The notes beneath the pieces were generated by a model. It searched no databases. It worked only from the letters and a program-made list of their open reading frames with translations, and was not told the origin of the DNA. From positions 1 to 20,735 of IMG/VR virus record IMGVR_UViG_3300017971_000855: DNA of 20,735 nt; one strand, 5' to 3'. This DNA comes from a virus. How positions within the stretch are numbered: position 1 is the first letter of the stretch; every line of letters begins with the position of its first letter. Shown here one piece after another: positions 11,557 to 18,433 of the stretch. The translations under genes and the position numbers were made by a program.

Positions 11557-12065
11557 GCAAGATTAAGAATGCTATCGAGGTGATCAACCGTCGTCGCCGT
11601 GTGCTCGCCGAGACCGACAAGCACGCGGCTGCCGAGCTTGAGTGGGTGTTAGAACTCCTACTCGATGTGGACCGGCCACCACAACCACCTAGAGAATCTA
11701 TGATACGGGGTCTGGCCGCATCACTCGGGCTAAGTCTGGATGACACGGTCAACGAGGAAGGAGGTGGCTGGTATGGTGGGTACAGACGCATGCGGCCGTA
11801 CTACGTCTACGCCGTAGGCTACACCCGCCATTATGGTGGGCCCGAGGAGGGTGGCTGGTGGTACGACAATCGCCACCGTCTCGATGTCTACGAATGCTGG
11901 ACAGCGGAGGAGATAAGAGAGGCTACACAACAATTGCGCGATGAGTATCCCACTTGCCCACGTGGAAGGAGCAGCGTCATTGGTGGTATGGATGTAGAGA
12001 TCGGCATCACGTGCGACACCGAGAAAATCCCGACTGACGACCGTCGTCGGCCACACTACGAGTAA
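11553..12065 (+). CDS. Hypothetical protein with RPHYE tail
   Basis: 170 residues, AAAGGAGGAG before the ATG. An N-terminal coiled coil (INRRRRVLAETDKHAAAELEWVLELLLDV) precedes a Pro-rich linker (RPPQPPRE). Then come a Tyr/Trp/Gly-rich domain (YYVYAVGYTRHYGGPEEGGWWYDN) and the tail PTDDRRRPHYE. This tail and middle domain recur in phage proteins of unknown function. I cannot name a function. Confidence 0.7.
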   Translation: MSKIKNAIEVINRRRRVLAETDKHAAAELEWVLELLLDVDRPPQPPRESMIRGLAASLGLSLDDTVNEEGGGWYGGYRRMRPYYVYAVGYTRHYGGPEEGGWWYDNRHRLDVYECWTAEEIREATQQLRDEYPTCPRGRSSVIGGMDVEIGITCDTEKIPTDDRRRPHYE

Positions 12066-12074
12066 GGAGGAAAC

Positions 12075-12302
12075 ATGTGCGCATTGCGAATGGTGAAGGA
12101 ACCAAAAATGGAGGAGTGTTATGTTGTCATAGTGGAGCGCCCGAAGGGGGTCACATCGATCGAGATGGCCGCGTATATCCGAGATGCCATCAACGCGTGG
12201 GGAGGTGGTTACCCCCCGGATGACCCGTTATTCACAGCGAATTGGAATAACAACGTGTTTGTGTTCTCGGAGGAGCAGCTATGGCAAAAGATAAGGAGGT
12301 AG
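12075..12302 (+). CDS. Hypothetical protein
   Basis: 75 residues, AAGGAGG upstream. MCALRMVKEPKMEECYVVIVERPKGVTSIEMAAYIRDAINAWGGGYPPDDPLFTANWNNNVFVF looks like a small alpha/beta protein. No family is recognised. Its end overlaps the next gene by 22 nt. Confidence 0.65.
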   Translation: MCALRMVKEPKMEECYVVIVERPKGVTSIEMAAYIRDAINAWGGGYPPDDPLFTANWNNNVFVFSEEQLWQKIRR

Positions 12303-12886
12303 GCCGCAAGCTACGGGCCGACAAGCGCCGAAAGCAGGAAGTAAAGGAGATAGGTGGCGTCTTGCCGGCCCGTGGTATGTGGCTGGTCAACCCAAAGACC
12401 AGGAGAGTAGCGGGCCGCATATTGCGCGTCCGCAAAAACGGCAAGATCGTGGTACTCAGTCTGTATGGCTCCCATGTGGAGCACGACCAGGACGCCATCA
12501 TAAACAATGGCTACCAGTACACCAAGGGTACGCCACGTGGGAAGTGGGTGTTCCTGCCTGACATCGAACTCGTGCCGATTAAGGATGTACTCGCGAAGTA
12601 CGAGTTCGAGAGTCTGGACCAACGCGATCGGCCCCTAAAACATCAGACCACTAGACAGAAGAAGGAGGCTCAAAAGGAAAAAGATTGCTTGTGTGGGTGT
12701 GGTGGCAAATGCAGGCGTTACTTTCTGCCTGGCCACGACGCCAAATTCAAATCGAGATTAGGGAAGGCCAGCCCGGATAAGCCCATGCGCGTCACCAAAG
12801 CGCAACAGGATTATCTGGACCAGGCAAAATGGATGACAGCCGATATGTGGCTCAAAGTCAAAACAAAGGAGAAGGACAATGGCTAG
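12281..12886 (+). CDS. CLCGCG/GHD zinc-motif protein, member 1
   Basis: 201 residues. The N-terminal two-thirds is a basic, beta-rich region (RMWLVNPKTRRVAGRILRVRKNGKIVVLSLYGSHVEHDQD, then LVPIKDVLAKYEF). The C-terminal domain carries CLCGCGGKCRRYFLPGHDAKFKSRL, then VTKAQQDYLDQAKWMTADMW. The Cys and His residues of this motif (CxCxC...GHD) suggest a metal-binding site. Similar motifs occur in phage and actinobacterial proteins of unknown role. The start overlaps the preceding gene; GGAGGAGCAG lies just upstream. The same domain recurs in the next gene and at 16941-17429. Confidence 0.7.
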   Translation: MAKDKEVGRKLRADKRRKQEVKEIGGVLPARGMWLVNPKTRRVAGRILRVRKNGKIVVLSLYGSHVEHDQDAIINNGYQYTKGTPRGKWVFLPDIELVPIKDVLAKYEFESLDQRDRPLKHQTTRQKKEAQKEKDCLCGCGGKCRRYFLPGHDAKFKSRLGKASPDKPMRVTKAQQDYLDQAKWMTADMWLKVKTKEKDNG

Positions 12887-13151
12887 CAAGAAGACCAACG
12901 GCAAGACCAACGGCAAGACCAAGAAGAGCAGCAAGAAGGAAAAGAAGACCCATGATTGCCTGTGCGGGTGTGGCGAGCAGTGCACTGGCAAGCGTAGGTT
13001 TCGGCAAGGCCACGATGCCACCCTCCGCTCTCGGGTACTCAAACACGCACGTGGCATCGAGAAGAGCCGGTTCACTGGTGCTCAGATCGAGTGGGCCATG
13101 GGCTCGCACTGGATGACCAAGGAAATCGCTGCCGAACTCCCCACCAAGTAA
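12879..13151 (+). CDS. CLCGCG/GHD zinc-motif protein, member 2
   Basis: 90 residues. A Lys-rich N-terminus with TNGKTNGKTKKSSKKEKK, encoded by short tandem repeats of AAGACCAACGGC, precedes CLCGCGEQCTGKRRFRQGHDATLRSRVL and FTGAQIEWAMGSHWMTKEIAAEL. This is essentially the shared domain with a basic tail, which would suit nucleic-acid binding. It overlaps the previous stop by 8 nt and is the last gene of this operon. Confidence 0.7.
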   Translation: MASKKTNGKTNGKTKKSSKKEKKTHDCLCGCGEQCTGKRRFRQGHDATLRSRVLKHARGIEKSRFTGAQIEWAMGSHWMTKEIAAELPTK

Positions 13152-13187
13152 GCCTACCTGTTGTACCAATCAAACAAAACATGCACA

Positions 13188-13224
13188 GTATCTCGTAGCC
13201 GCGTCCAAGACGGATCCGGGATAC
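13188..13224 (+). repeat. Hairpin element, copy 3
   Basis: Arms GTATCTCG (13188-13195) and CGGGATAC (13217-13224), one G-T pair, enclose CGTC-CAA-GACG (13202-13212). It resembles the elements at 7546 and 7712. A CTCG-TATT-CGAG hairpin follows at 13224-13235. It lies about 50 bp upstream of the -35 at 13274, and could also end the upstream operon, but it lacks a run of T. Confidence 0.5.
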
Positions 13225-13273
13225 TCGTATTCGAGATGTAGTCAAGACACATACATTATCGTCAACAGATATA

Positions 13274-13303
13274 TTGACAGACTTATGCCAGGTGTGCTAT
13301 CCT
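13274..13303 (+). promoter_or_regulatory. Promoter of the second rightward operon
   Basis: TTGACA (13274-13279), 18 nt, TATCCT (13298-13303), extended -10 TGC. The start is expected near 13310. The leader bases AAGGGGACACA before the ATG also occur in the leader of the promoter at 16882. Upstream, GACACATACATT resembles the sequence upstream of the 7793 promoter. Confidence 0.7.
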
Positions 13304-13335
13304 CTATCCCCGGACGCTCAACAAGGGGACACAGC

Positions 13336-13677
13336 ATGAGCAAATCCGGAATTCTCGAACAAGTCGCAGAGGCTAAGGTATTCCTAACATCACTCAGTAA
13401 CCACATACCAGACGAGGACCAGCTGTTCGGCTGGGTGGATGAGTTAGAGACTCGCCACGACAAGATCGAACAGCTCGCCTCCAAGATTCCTCACTACCCA
13501 GAGTGTGAGGGAAACATTAGAATCAAAAACCCACCGAGGTATGACGACATCAGGCGTGCACTCGAGCAGGCTATGCCAGTCATGCGCTCTATGGCAGACG
13601 CCAGAGGATTCAGGAGCGATGAAGCGATCTGGTGTCTCATGGCAGACCGCTACATCGATCAGTTGCGTGGCTTCTAA
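13336..13677 (+). CDS. Hypothetical protein
   Basis: 113 residues from the ATG at 13336, with AAGGGG about 9 nt upstream. It begins MSKSGILEQVAEAKVFLTSLSNHIPDEDQLFGWVDELETRHDKIEQLASKIPHYPECEGN and ends with DEAIWCLMADRYIDQLRGF. It is mostly helical. No family is recognised. It is the first gene after the 13274 promoter; the next gene starts on the overlapping TAATG. Confidence 0.65.
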   Translation: MSKSGILEQVAEAKVFLTSLSNHIPDEDQLFGWVDELETRHDKIEQLASKIPHYPECEGNIRIKNPPRYDDIRRALEQAMPVMRSMADARGFRSDEAIWCLMADRYIDQLRGF

Positions 13678-13913
13678 TGAGCAAACATGCCAATATCGTC
13701 GGGGTGGCGTACCAGGATTGCTTCAATGAAGAAGCACAGAAAGCAGTAGTTGACGATTGCGAGAACGTCAACTGGGGAGCAGCATTCTATGCGGATCCAG
13801 GAGTCTCCAAATGTCCTGGTTGTGAAGAATACTACTGGTGGGAGTCGGACAAACTCCAATGCCCGTCATGTGGAACTACCTGGGATACGAATACGAAGCA
13901 GATAGTAAATTGA
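13677..13913 (+). CDS. Small zinc-ribbon protein
   Basis: 78 residues starting on TAATG. SKCPGCEEYYWWESDKLQCPSCGTTW carries two CPxC knuckles about 13 residues apart, a one-zinc ribbon. The N-terminal half is MSKHANIVGVAYQDCFNEEAQKAVVDDCENVNWGAAFY. It is a common shape for small phage accessory proteins, with the target unknown. Confidence 0.65.
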   Translation: MSKHANIVGVAYQDCFNEEAQKAVVDDCENVNWGAAFYADPGVSKCPGCEEYYWWESDKLQCPSCGTTWDTNTKQIVN

Positions 13914-13914
13914 T

Positions 13915-14121
13915 ATGAGTTATCATGACGCGGCATATGATGAATTCAACGAATATTGTGAGGAGTTGCGCGAAGAAAACGCATCCCTTCGTGCCAGGGT
14001 AGCCGAGTTGGAGGATGCGTTGAAGTATCAGGACGGATACTGGGTTGATATGTTGTCCGATGTGAAGCACAACCGCAAATGTGCGCAGATGCGAGTTGCT
14101 GTTGTATTGGAGGGGAAGTGA
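13915..14121 (+). CDS. Small coiled-coil protein
   Basis: 68 residues: MSYHDAAYDEFNEYCEELREENASLRARVAELEDALKYQDGYWVDML. The segment from about 10 to 38 is a strong leucine-heptad coiled coil, suggesting dimerisation. No family is recognised. It starts one base after the previous stop, and its stop TGA overlaps the following GTG start. Confidence 0.65.
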   Translation: MSYHDAAYDEFNEYCEELREENASLRARVAELEDALKYQDGYWVDMLSDVKHNRKCAQMRVAVVLEGK

Positions 14122-14345
14122 TTAAGCCCACACTAGTAGAAACCGTGGTGCCGATCGGCAAGAGTGACCGACCCACAGAGACACCAGCAGAGCCGGGTAT
14201 GATGATCAAGGCCGCTTTTGTCGAGGGTTTTGTCGATGGGTGGAACAGCTGCATCGAGAATCGGTTCACAGAAGGTGGAGCACCAGACGAAGTAGACAGG
14301 GCTTGGTTAAGGTCCGGTTCTCGGGCCATGTTGGGAGAAAGATGA
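14118..14345 (+). CDS. Hypothetical protein, GTG start
   Basis: 75 residues if started at the GTG at 14118, which overlaps the previous stop as GTGA and has GGAGGGG 4 nt upstream. An in-frame ATG at 14079 has no ribosome binding site and lies well inside the previous gene. The sequence includes EPGMMIKAAFVEGFVDGWNSCIENRF and DEVDRAWLRSGSRAML, probably two helices. Function unknown. Confidence 0.6.
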   Translation: MIKPTLVETVVPIGKSDRPTETPAEPGMMIKAAFVEGFVDGWNSCIENRFTEGGAPDEVDRAWLRSGSRAMLGER

Positions 14346-14578
14346 GCGAGCAGGACCATAGGCAGCGGGTGCAAGCAGCACTCGACAAGTTCGCCGAGGA
14401 GCAGTGTGGTGGACGCAAGCCCTATGGACAGGTTATGCATGATGTGCTGTTGCACGCAACCAAAGAGCAGGGGGTTCCAAGTGAACAAGCCGAGCAAGCC
14501 GAGGAAGAACAGACTCAAGCAACTGAGGGAACAGAGCAAACTGACCCAGAAGGAAGTTGCGACGATACTGGGGATTGA
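14342..14578 (+). CDS. Acidic hypothetical protein
   Basis: 78 residues from the ATG at 14342 (ATGA overlap). The first half is helical (MSEQDHRQRVQAALDKFAEEQ). The second half is low complexity, Glu/Gln/Ala/Thr-rich (SEQAEQAEEEQTQATEGTEQTDPEG). This low-complexity part overlaps, in another frame, the N-terminus of the next gene (14481), so its composition may be forced by that overlap. It is the least certain gene of this operon. Confidence 0.45.
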   Translation: MSEQDHRQRVQAALDKFAEEQCGGRKPYGQVMHDVLLHATKEQGVPSEQAEQAEEEQTQATEGTEQTDPEGSCDDTGD

Positions 14579-14708
14579 TTCTACCACAGTAAGTAGTCAT
14601 GAGTCTGCCAGACGTGGCATCACCAAGGAAGAAATAGAGGGGTACGCGAGTCTGTTCAAGGTCAGTTCGTACGAACTGTTTTTTGAGCCAGAAACCATAG
14701 CTGACTGA
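14481..14708 (+). CDS. Cro/CI-like helix-turn-helix protein, GTG start
   Basis: 75 residues from a GTG at 14481, with AGGGGG about 8 nt upstream. A basic N-terminus (NKPSKPRKNR) leads into LKQLREQSKLTQKEVATILGIDSTTVSSHESARRGITKEEIEGYASLFKVSSYELFF, the HTH_3 (lambda Cro/CI) fold: helices 2-3 are TQKEVATILGIDSTTVSSHE. A likely DNA-binding regulator of the phage, encoded just upstream of the primase-helicase. It has no C-terminal oligomerisation domain, so it is Cro-sized. Confidence 0.8.
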   Translation: MNKPSKPRKNRLKQLREQSKLTQKEVATILGIDSTTVSSHESARRGITKEEIEGYASLFKVSSYELFFEPETIAD

Positions 14709-14710
14709 CC

Positions 14711-16501
14711 ATGACCATGCTCGATGAGGCCCTACGATACCTGGATCGTGGCTGGTCGGTAATTCCCGCACAGCGCAAGGGAAAGAAAGCGCTGGTAGAG
14801 TGGGAAGAATACAGCCAACGAAAGCCCACACCCGAAGAAATCAAGTCGTGGTGGAAGAAGTGGCCAAATGCCAACATCGCAGTCATCACGGGCCGAGTAT
14901 CCAACCTAGTCGCTGTCGACATCGACCCCGATCGAGGGGGAGACCCACGCAAGGTGTACAACCGCACCAAGACCGGTCTCATCAGCAGGACTGGTAGCAA
15001 TGGGTATCACCTCTTCTATTCCTACCCGACTGGTACAGACCACGTCTATAACAAGGTAGGCAAGGATGGTATCGACATCCGAGGTGATGGTGGGTATGTC
15101 ATCGCTCCTCCTTCAGTGCACGCCAGTGGCAAAAAGTACGAGTTCGTCTCATATAGCGAACCTGCCGTGTTGCCCAGTTGGCTCACCGACGAGGTAGAAG
15201 AGGAAGGCCAGGAGAACAACGATCGCTGGCTATCGGATATTCTGTCTGGTGTGGGACAGGGAGGCAGAAACGACGCTGCTACCAGACTGGCTGGGTATTT
15301 CGCATCGAAGGACATGGCTAAGGAAGTAGCAGCCCATCTACTCAAGGATTGGAATAGCAAGAATGAGCCGCCGTTGCACGACCGAGAGCTTACCACCGTG
15401 CTGGATAGCGTCTACAAGACCGAGTTCCGGAGAAATAAGAATCGAAAGAGGAACGGCGTCCCTCAGTCTCTATCATTCATGCATTTTGGATCCTACATGT
15501 CCAGATTCGGCGACATGTCTATTCGTTGGTGCATTAAGGATTGGCTCCCCGATTCAACGATCGCTTTCGTTATCTCGCCTCCTGGCACCTATAAGACCTG
15601 GACCGTCTTTGATCTGGCCGTATCTGTAGCGGGCGGTCACAAATTCCTAGGACAATATGAGGTGATCAACCCAGGGCCCGTGCTCATCCTGCAACAGGAG
15701 GATTTCCACGGTCAGATTGTCGAGCGTATAGCCAGCGTCGTCACAGACCGCCATGGATTCGATTTTGATAAGGACGACCCGAGTGATGCAGAGCATTTTG
15801 AGTGTCCGAACGCACCAGACCTACCGATCGTATTCCACCCCGATCGGGCCTTGCGGTTCGATGACACAGGACTCATGCACTCCCTCGAACAGTATGTGGC
15901 CAAGGTAAAACCCAGACTCGTGATTATAGATCCGCTCTATTCCGCTGGCAACGTGGATGACTACATGGCCAAGACGGCCGAGCAGATGTTTCCACTCAAA
16001 AAGATGAGGGATACCTACGGCTGTTCATTCCTGGTTGTGCACCACACCAAAAAGAAAGCCGAGGGTACAGAGCGCGAAGGTGGCTGGGGTAGCCAGTTCC
16101 TGAATGCGTTCATGGAGACGGGCTGGCAGATACGTCGCTCCGGAGATAACAACTCGGTGGTGGTGCACCGCCATTTCAAAGTGAAAGGCGAGATACCCGA
16201 TCTGCACCTCACCTTCGACATCAGCACTGAGAGACCATACAAGTACAACATCATCTGCGAAGACGCCGAGGAAGCGCTCGAGGAGTACAGAGAGAAAACC
16301 AAGTCCAACACCGCAGTCAAAAAAGCAGAAACCGACATTCTGGTGGTTCTTAGGAAGGGGCCCGCTCATACGGCCGAGATCGCCAGACAGGTTGGTGTAC
16401 ATAAAAGCACAATATCTCGCCGCATGGGGCAACTCGAGAAGGCCGGTGTGGTGGTGAAGAATGACAAGGATTGGGAACTAGCCGAACTACCAGACTTTTA
16501 G
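14711..16501 (+). CDS. PrimPol-RepA-like helicase fusion (replication primase-helicase)
   Basis: 596 residues. N-terminal bifunctional primase/polymerase domain (PF09250 type): AVITGRVSNLVAVDIDPDRGG gives the catalytic D70 and D72, RTGSNGYHLFY the His (H100), and DIRGDGGYVIAPPSVH a third acid (D122). The middle is a RecA-fold, RepA/DnaB-like helicase: Walker A SPPGTYKT (289-296), VLILQQEDF, Walker B LVIIDPLYSAG, and FLVVHHTKKK followed by GSQFLNAF. The last 50 residues form a winged helix (LRKGPAHTAEIARQVGVHKSTISRRMGQLEKAGVV). It would synthesise primers and unwind DNA at the phage origin. It follows the HTH gene by 2 nt. Confidence 0.9.
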   Translation: MTMLDEALRYLDRGWSVIPAQRKGKKALVEWEEYSQRKPTPEEIKSWWKKWPNANIAVITGRVSNLVAVDIDPDRGGDPRKVYNRTKTGLISRTGSNGYHLFYSYPTGTDHVYNKVGKDGIDIRGDGGYVIAPPSVHASGKKYEFVSYSEPAVLPSWLTDEVEEEGQENNDRWLSDILSGVGQGGRNDAATRLAGYFASKDMAKEVAAHLLKDWNSKNEPPLHDRELTTVLDSVYKTEFRRNKNRKRNGVPQSLSFMHFGSYMSRFGDMSIRWCIKDWLPDSTIAFVISPPGTYKTWTVFDLAVSVAGGHKFLGQYEVINPGPVLILQQEDFHGQIVERIASVVTDRHGFDFDKDDPSDAEHFECPNAPDLPIVFHPDRALRFDDTGLMHSLEQYVAKVKPRLVIIDPLYSAGNVDDYMAKTAEQMFPLKKMRDTYGCSFLVVHHTKKKAEGTEREGGWGSQFLNAFMETGWQIRRSGDNNSVVVHRHFKVKGEIPDLHLTFDISTERPYKYNIICEDAEEALEEYREKTKSNTAVKKAETDILVVLRKGPAHTAEIARQVGVHKSTISRRMGQLEKAGVVVKNDKDWELAELPDF

Positions 16502-16510
16502 GGGGCAACA

Positions 16511-16885
16511 ATGAAACTGGTATACATCGCAGGGCCGTATCGGGCCGACACGCCGTACGAAATTGAGCGCAACATCCGTAGGGCCGAAGACCTGGGACTC
16601 GAAGTGGCCAGAAATGGAGCAGTACCTGTCATTCCGCACACCATGTACCGCTTCTTCCAGGACTCCTTGCCGGACGACTTCTGGCTTGATGGAACCATGG
16701 AAATCTTGCGTCGTTGTGATGCCATCCTGATGGGCCCACAGTGGGAAGAGAGCGCGGGGTCCAATAGCGAGTTCAAGGAAGCTGAGAAGCTCGGGCTCGC
16801 CATCTTCTACTGGCAAGAAGACGTGATGCACGCATCCAAGAAGTGGTTTCAGTTCCTAGGGGTTGACCCCAAATATAGTACTTGA
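16511..16885 (+). CDS. DUF4406 / nucleoside 2-deoxyribosyltransferase-like protein
   Basis: 124 residues. KLVYIAGPYRA at the N-terminus is the nucleoside deoxyribosyltransferase-like opening. VPVIPHTMYRFFQDS, CDAILMGPQWEESAGSNSEFKEAEKLGLAIFY supplies the Asp and the SxGSxxE element where the family's catalytic Glu sits. Many phages carry this family, where it may act in nucleotide salvage or metabolism. Substrate cannot be read from the sequence. GGGGGCAAC precedes the ATG, and the 3' end overlaps the next promoter. Confidence 0.8.
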   Translation: MKLVYIAGPYRADTPYEIERNIRRAEDLGLEVARNGAVPVIPHTMYRFFQDSLPDDFWLDGTMEILRRCDAILMGPQWEESAGSNSEFKEAEKLGLAIFYWQEDVMHASKKWFQFLGVDPKYST

Positions 16886-16911
16886 CAGACTATACCCTGA
16901 CATGCTATAAT
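16882..16911 (+). promoter_or_regulatory. Promoter of the recombination/replication operon
   Basis: TTGACA (16882-16887), 18 nt, TATAAT (16906-16911), extended -10 TGC: the best promoter of the window. It starts inside the last codons of the preceding gene. The start is expected near 16918, with leader AAGGGGACACAC before the ATG at 16941. Confidence 0.85.
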
Positions 16912-16940
16912 ACGCCGTCTAATAACGAAGGGGACACACA

Positions 16941-17429
16941 ATGAGTAAGTTATCGCACGCGCAACAGAAGACGCTCCTCAAGATCGGAGAGCACACCGGA
17001 CCGCTGACTGAGGAGGAGGCAAAAAAGCTGTATGACGCTCGGGTCGTAAACAACCTCCTCAAAAAGGGGGTGCTCGAGAACGTGGATGGTTTCATAGTCA
17101 AAAGAGTCAGGGAGCAACAGAGACTCGCACCACCCGCCAATGTCGACACCACCAAGATCCGCAAGACCATCGATCTATCGCAGGCATCGAAAGCGCAGGT
17201 GCGAGCCACCACCAGCAAATGCCTGTGTGGGTGCGGCATGCCAGTCTATGGTAGAGCAAAATTCAAGCCCGGCCACGACGGCCGTCTGCGTGGCAAGGTC
17301 CTGAGGCTCATGAAGGGGGAGCCGGCCGAGTTCGACGTCACCAACCAGGAGACGCTCACCTATCTCAAGGGCGCGCACTGGATCACGCCCGAGATCTGGG
17401 ATGCCCTGAAGGAGGCGTATCATGCCTAG
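16941..17429 (+). CDS. CLCGCG/GHD zinc-motif protein, member 3
   Basis: 162 residues. N-terminal LSHAQQKTLLKIGEHTGPLTEEEAKKLYDARVVNNLLKKGVLENVDGFIVKR is a winged-helix-like segment. The C-terminal part has CLCGCGMPVYGRAKFKPGHDGRLRGKVL then DVTNQETLTYLKGAHWITPEIWDAL, the same domain as in 12281-12886 and 12879-13151. It heads the operon with the recombination genes, so a DNA-binding role is plausible but not shown. Its end overlaps the nuclease gene by 8 nt. Confidence 0.7.
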   Translation: MSKLSHAQQKTLLKIGEHTGPLTEEEAKKLYDARVVNNLLKKGVLENVDGFIVKRVREQQRLAPPANVDTTKIRKTIDLSQASKAQVRATTSKCLCGCGMPVYGRAKFKPGHDGRLRGKVLRLMKGEPAEFDVTNQETLTYLKGAHWITPEIWDALKEAYHA

Positions 17430-18432
17430 GCATCTCTCGTACACGCAGTGGTCCACGTGGCAAAGGTGCCAGTACTCTTATTACCTCAAGTACGTACTCA
17501 GGATCAAACCGCGTCATGAGAGACCGGCCATATCGCTTGGTATCGCTGTCCACAGGGGACTTGCCGCTGGTCTGTTGGGTGAGTCGGTAGCCAATGCAAT
17601 CGCCGAGTGGCAAGATGAGCTTCTCGAGCAGCCCCTATTCCCGGATGAGGAGATGCAAGTCGAGGAGATGGGGCCGGAAGCACACGCTATCACTGGGCGC
17701 ACCCTCGATTCTCTTGAGCTTGGAGAGAAGTGGGACACCGTAAGTGTGGATGGTGTGCCCTTAGTCGAGACCAAACTCGAGTGCGACTTGCCCAAGGAAT
17801 CGGGTGATTGGTCCCATTTCGAGGGACACATCGACTGGGTAGCTCTCGAACTTGAGACGGGCCGGAAGTGGCTCGTGGATCATAAGGTCCGCAAGTCGTT
17901 CCAGGGTGACTACGCCGAAGAGTTCAACCAGCAGATGGCTCTGTACAAACACTTGATGACGGTCGAACTCGACATCAAGGACGTGTATGGGTCCATCACT
18001 CACCAAATAAAGTCCACCACACCACAGGAACCCTCAATCAACAAGAACGGTTCGGTGGGCCGTCAGTTGATTACCACAGACTGGCCAACATACCTGGCCG
18101 TTATTGAGCGCCAAGGCCAAGACCCGGCCGACTACGAGGATATGCGTGCCAAGCTGCAAGATGTCGAGTGGTCCCGTATGTCGACCAATTACTGGCCGGA
18201 CATGATGGTGCGGGCCGTCTGGAACAACATGGTGAGCAACGCCAAGGCCATACAGGAGGCCAAATCCTACCCGCGCACCATCGGTCTGTTCACATGCAAT
18301 GGGTGCAGACTGCGCGAATTCTGCATGGCCGACCTGCGAGGTGAGGATACCGACTTTCTTCTCCAAACAACCTTCATGTATAAAGACGAGGAAGACAAGC
18401 CCCTAAACCCAAACATCGAATTGGAGGAGTGA
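17422..18432 (+). CDS. PD-(D/E)XK nuclease with Fe-S cysteines (Cas4/RecB-like)
   Basis: 336 residues. LSYTQWSTWQRCQYSYYLKYV at the N-terminus and LGIAVHRGLAAG (H44) are RecB-family signatures. The nuclease core is GHIDWVALE (D138) and WLVDHKVRKS (D153, K155), followed by FNQQMALYKH (Q/Y motif). Cys16 together with CNGCRLREFC (C292, C295, C301) gives the four Cys of the 4Fe-4S cluster seen in Cas4 and AddB. The likely role is exonuclease processing of DNA ends for the recombination pathway of the next two genes. No CRISPR array or cas1/cas2 is nearby, so it is a phage recombination nuclease instead of a CRISPR protein. Confidence 0.88.
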   Translation: MPRHLSYTQWSTWQRCQYSYYLKYVLRIKPRHERPAISLGIAVHRGLAAGLLGESVANAIAEWQDELLEQPLFPDEEMQVEEMGPEAHAITGRTLDSLELGEKWDTVSVDGVPLVETKLECDLPKESGDWSHFEGHIDWVALELETGRKWLVDHKVRKSFQGDYAEEFNQQMALYKHLMTVELDIKDVYGSITHQIKSTTPQEPSINKNGSVGRQLITTDWPTYLAVIERQGQDPADYEDMRAKLQDVEWSRMSTNYWPDMMVRAVWNNMVSNAKAIQEAKSYPRTIGLFTCNGCRLREFCMADLRGEDTDFLLQTTFMYKDEEDKPLNPNIELEE

Positions 18433-18433
18433 A

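Noticed and set aside
14975-14990. TCATCAG on the plus strand (hammerhead core word on the minus strand)
   Set aside because: It lies inside the PrimPol coding sequence and has no pairing stems or GAA in the needed place.
17422-18432. Cas4 and a CRISPR system
   Set aside because: The nuclease is Cas4-like in its Fe-S cysteines, but no repeat-spacer array or other cas gene is present; the neighbours are phage recombination genes.
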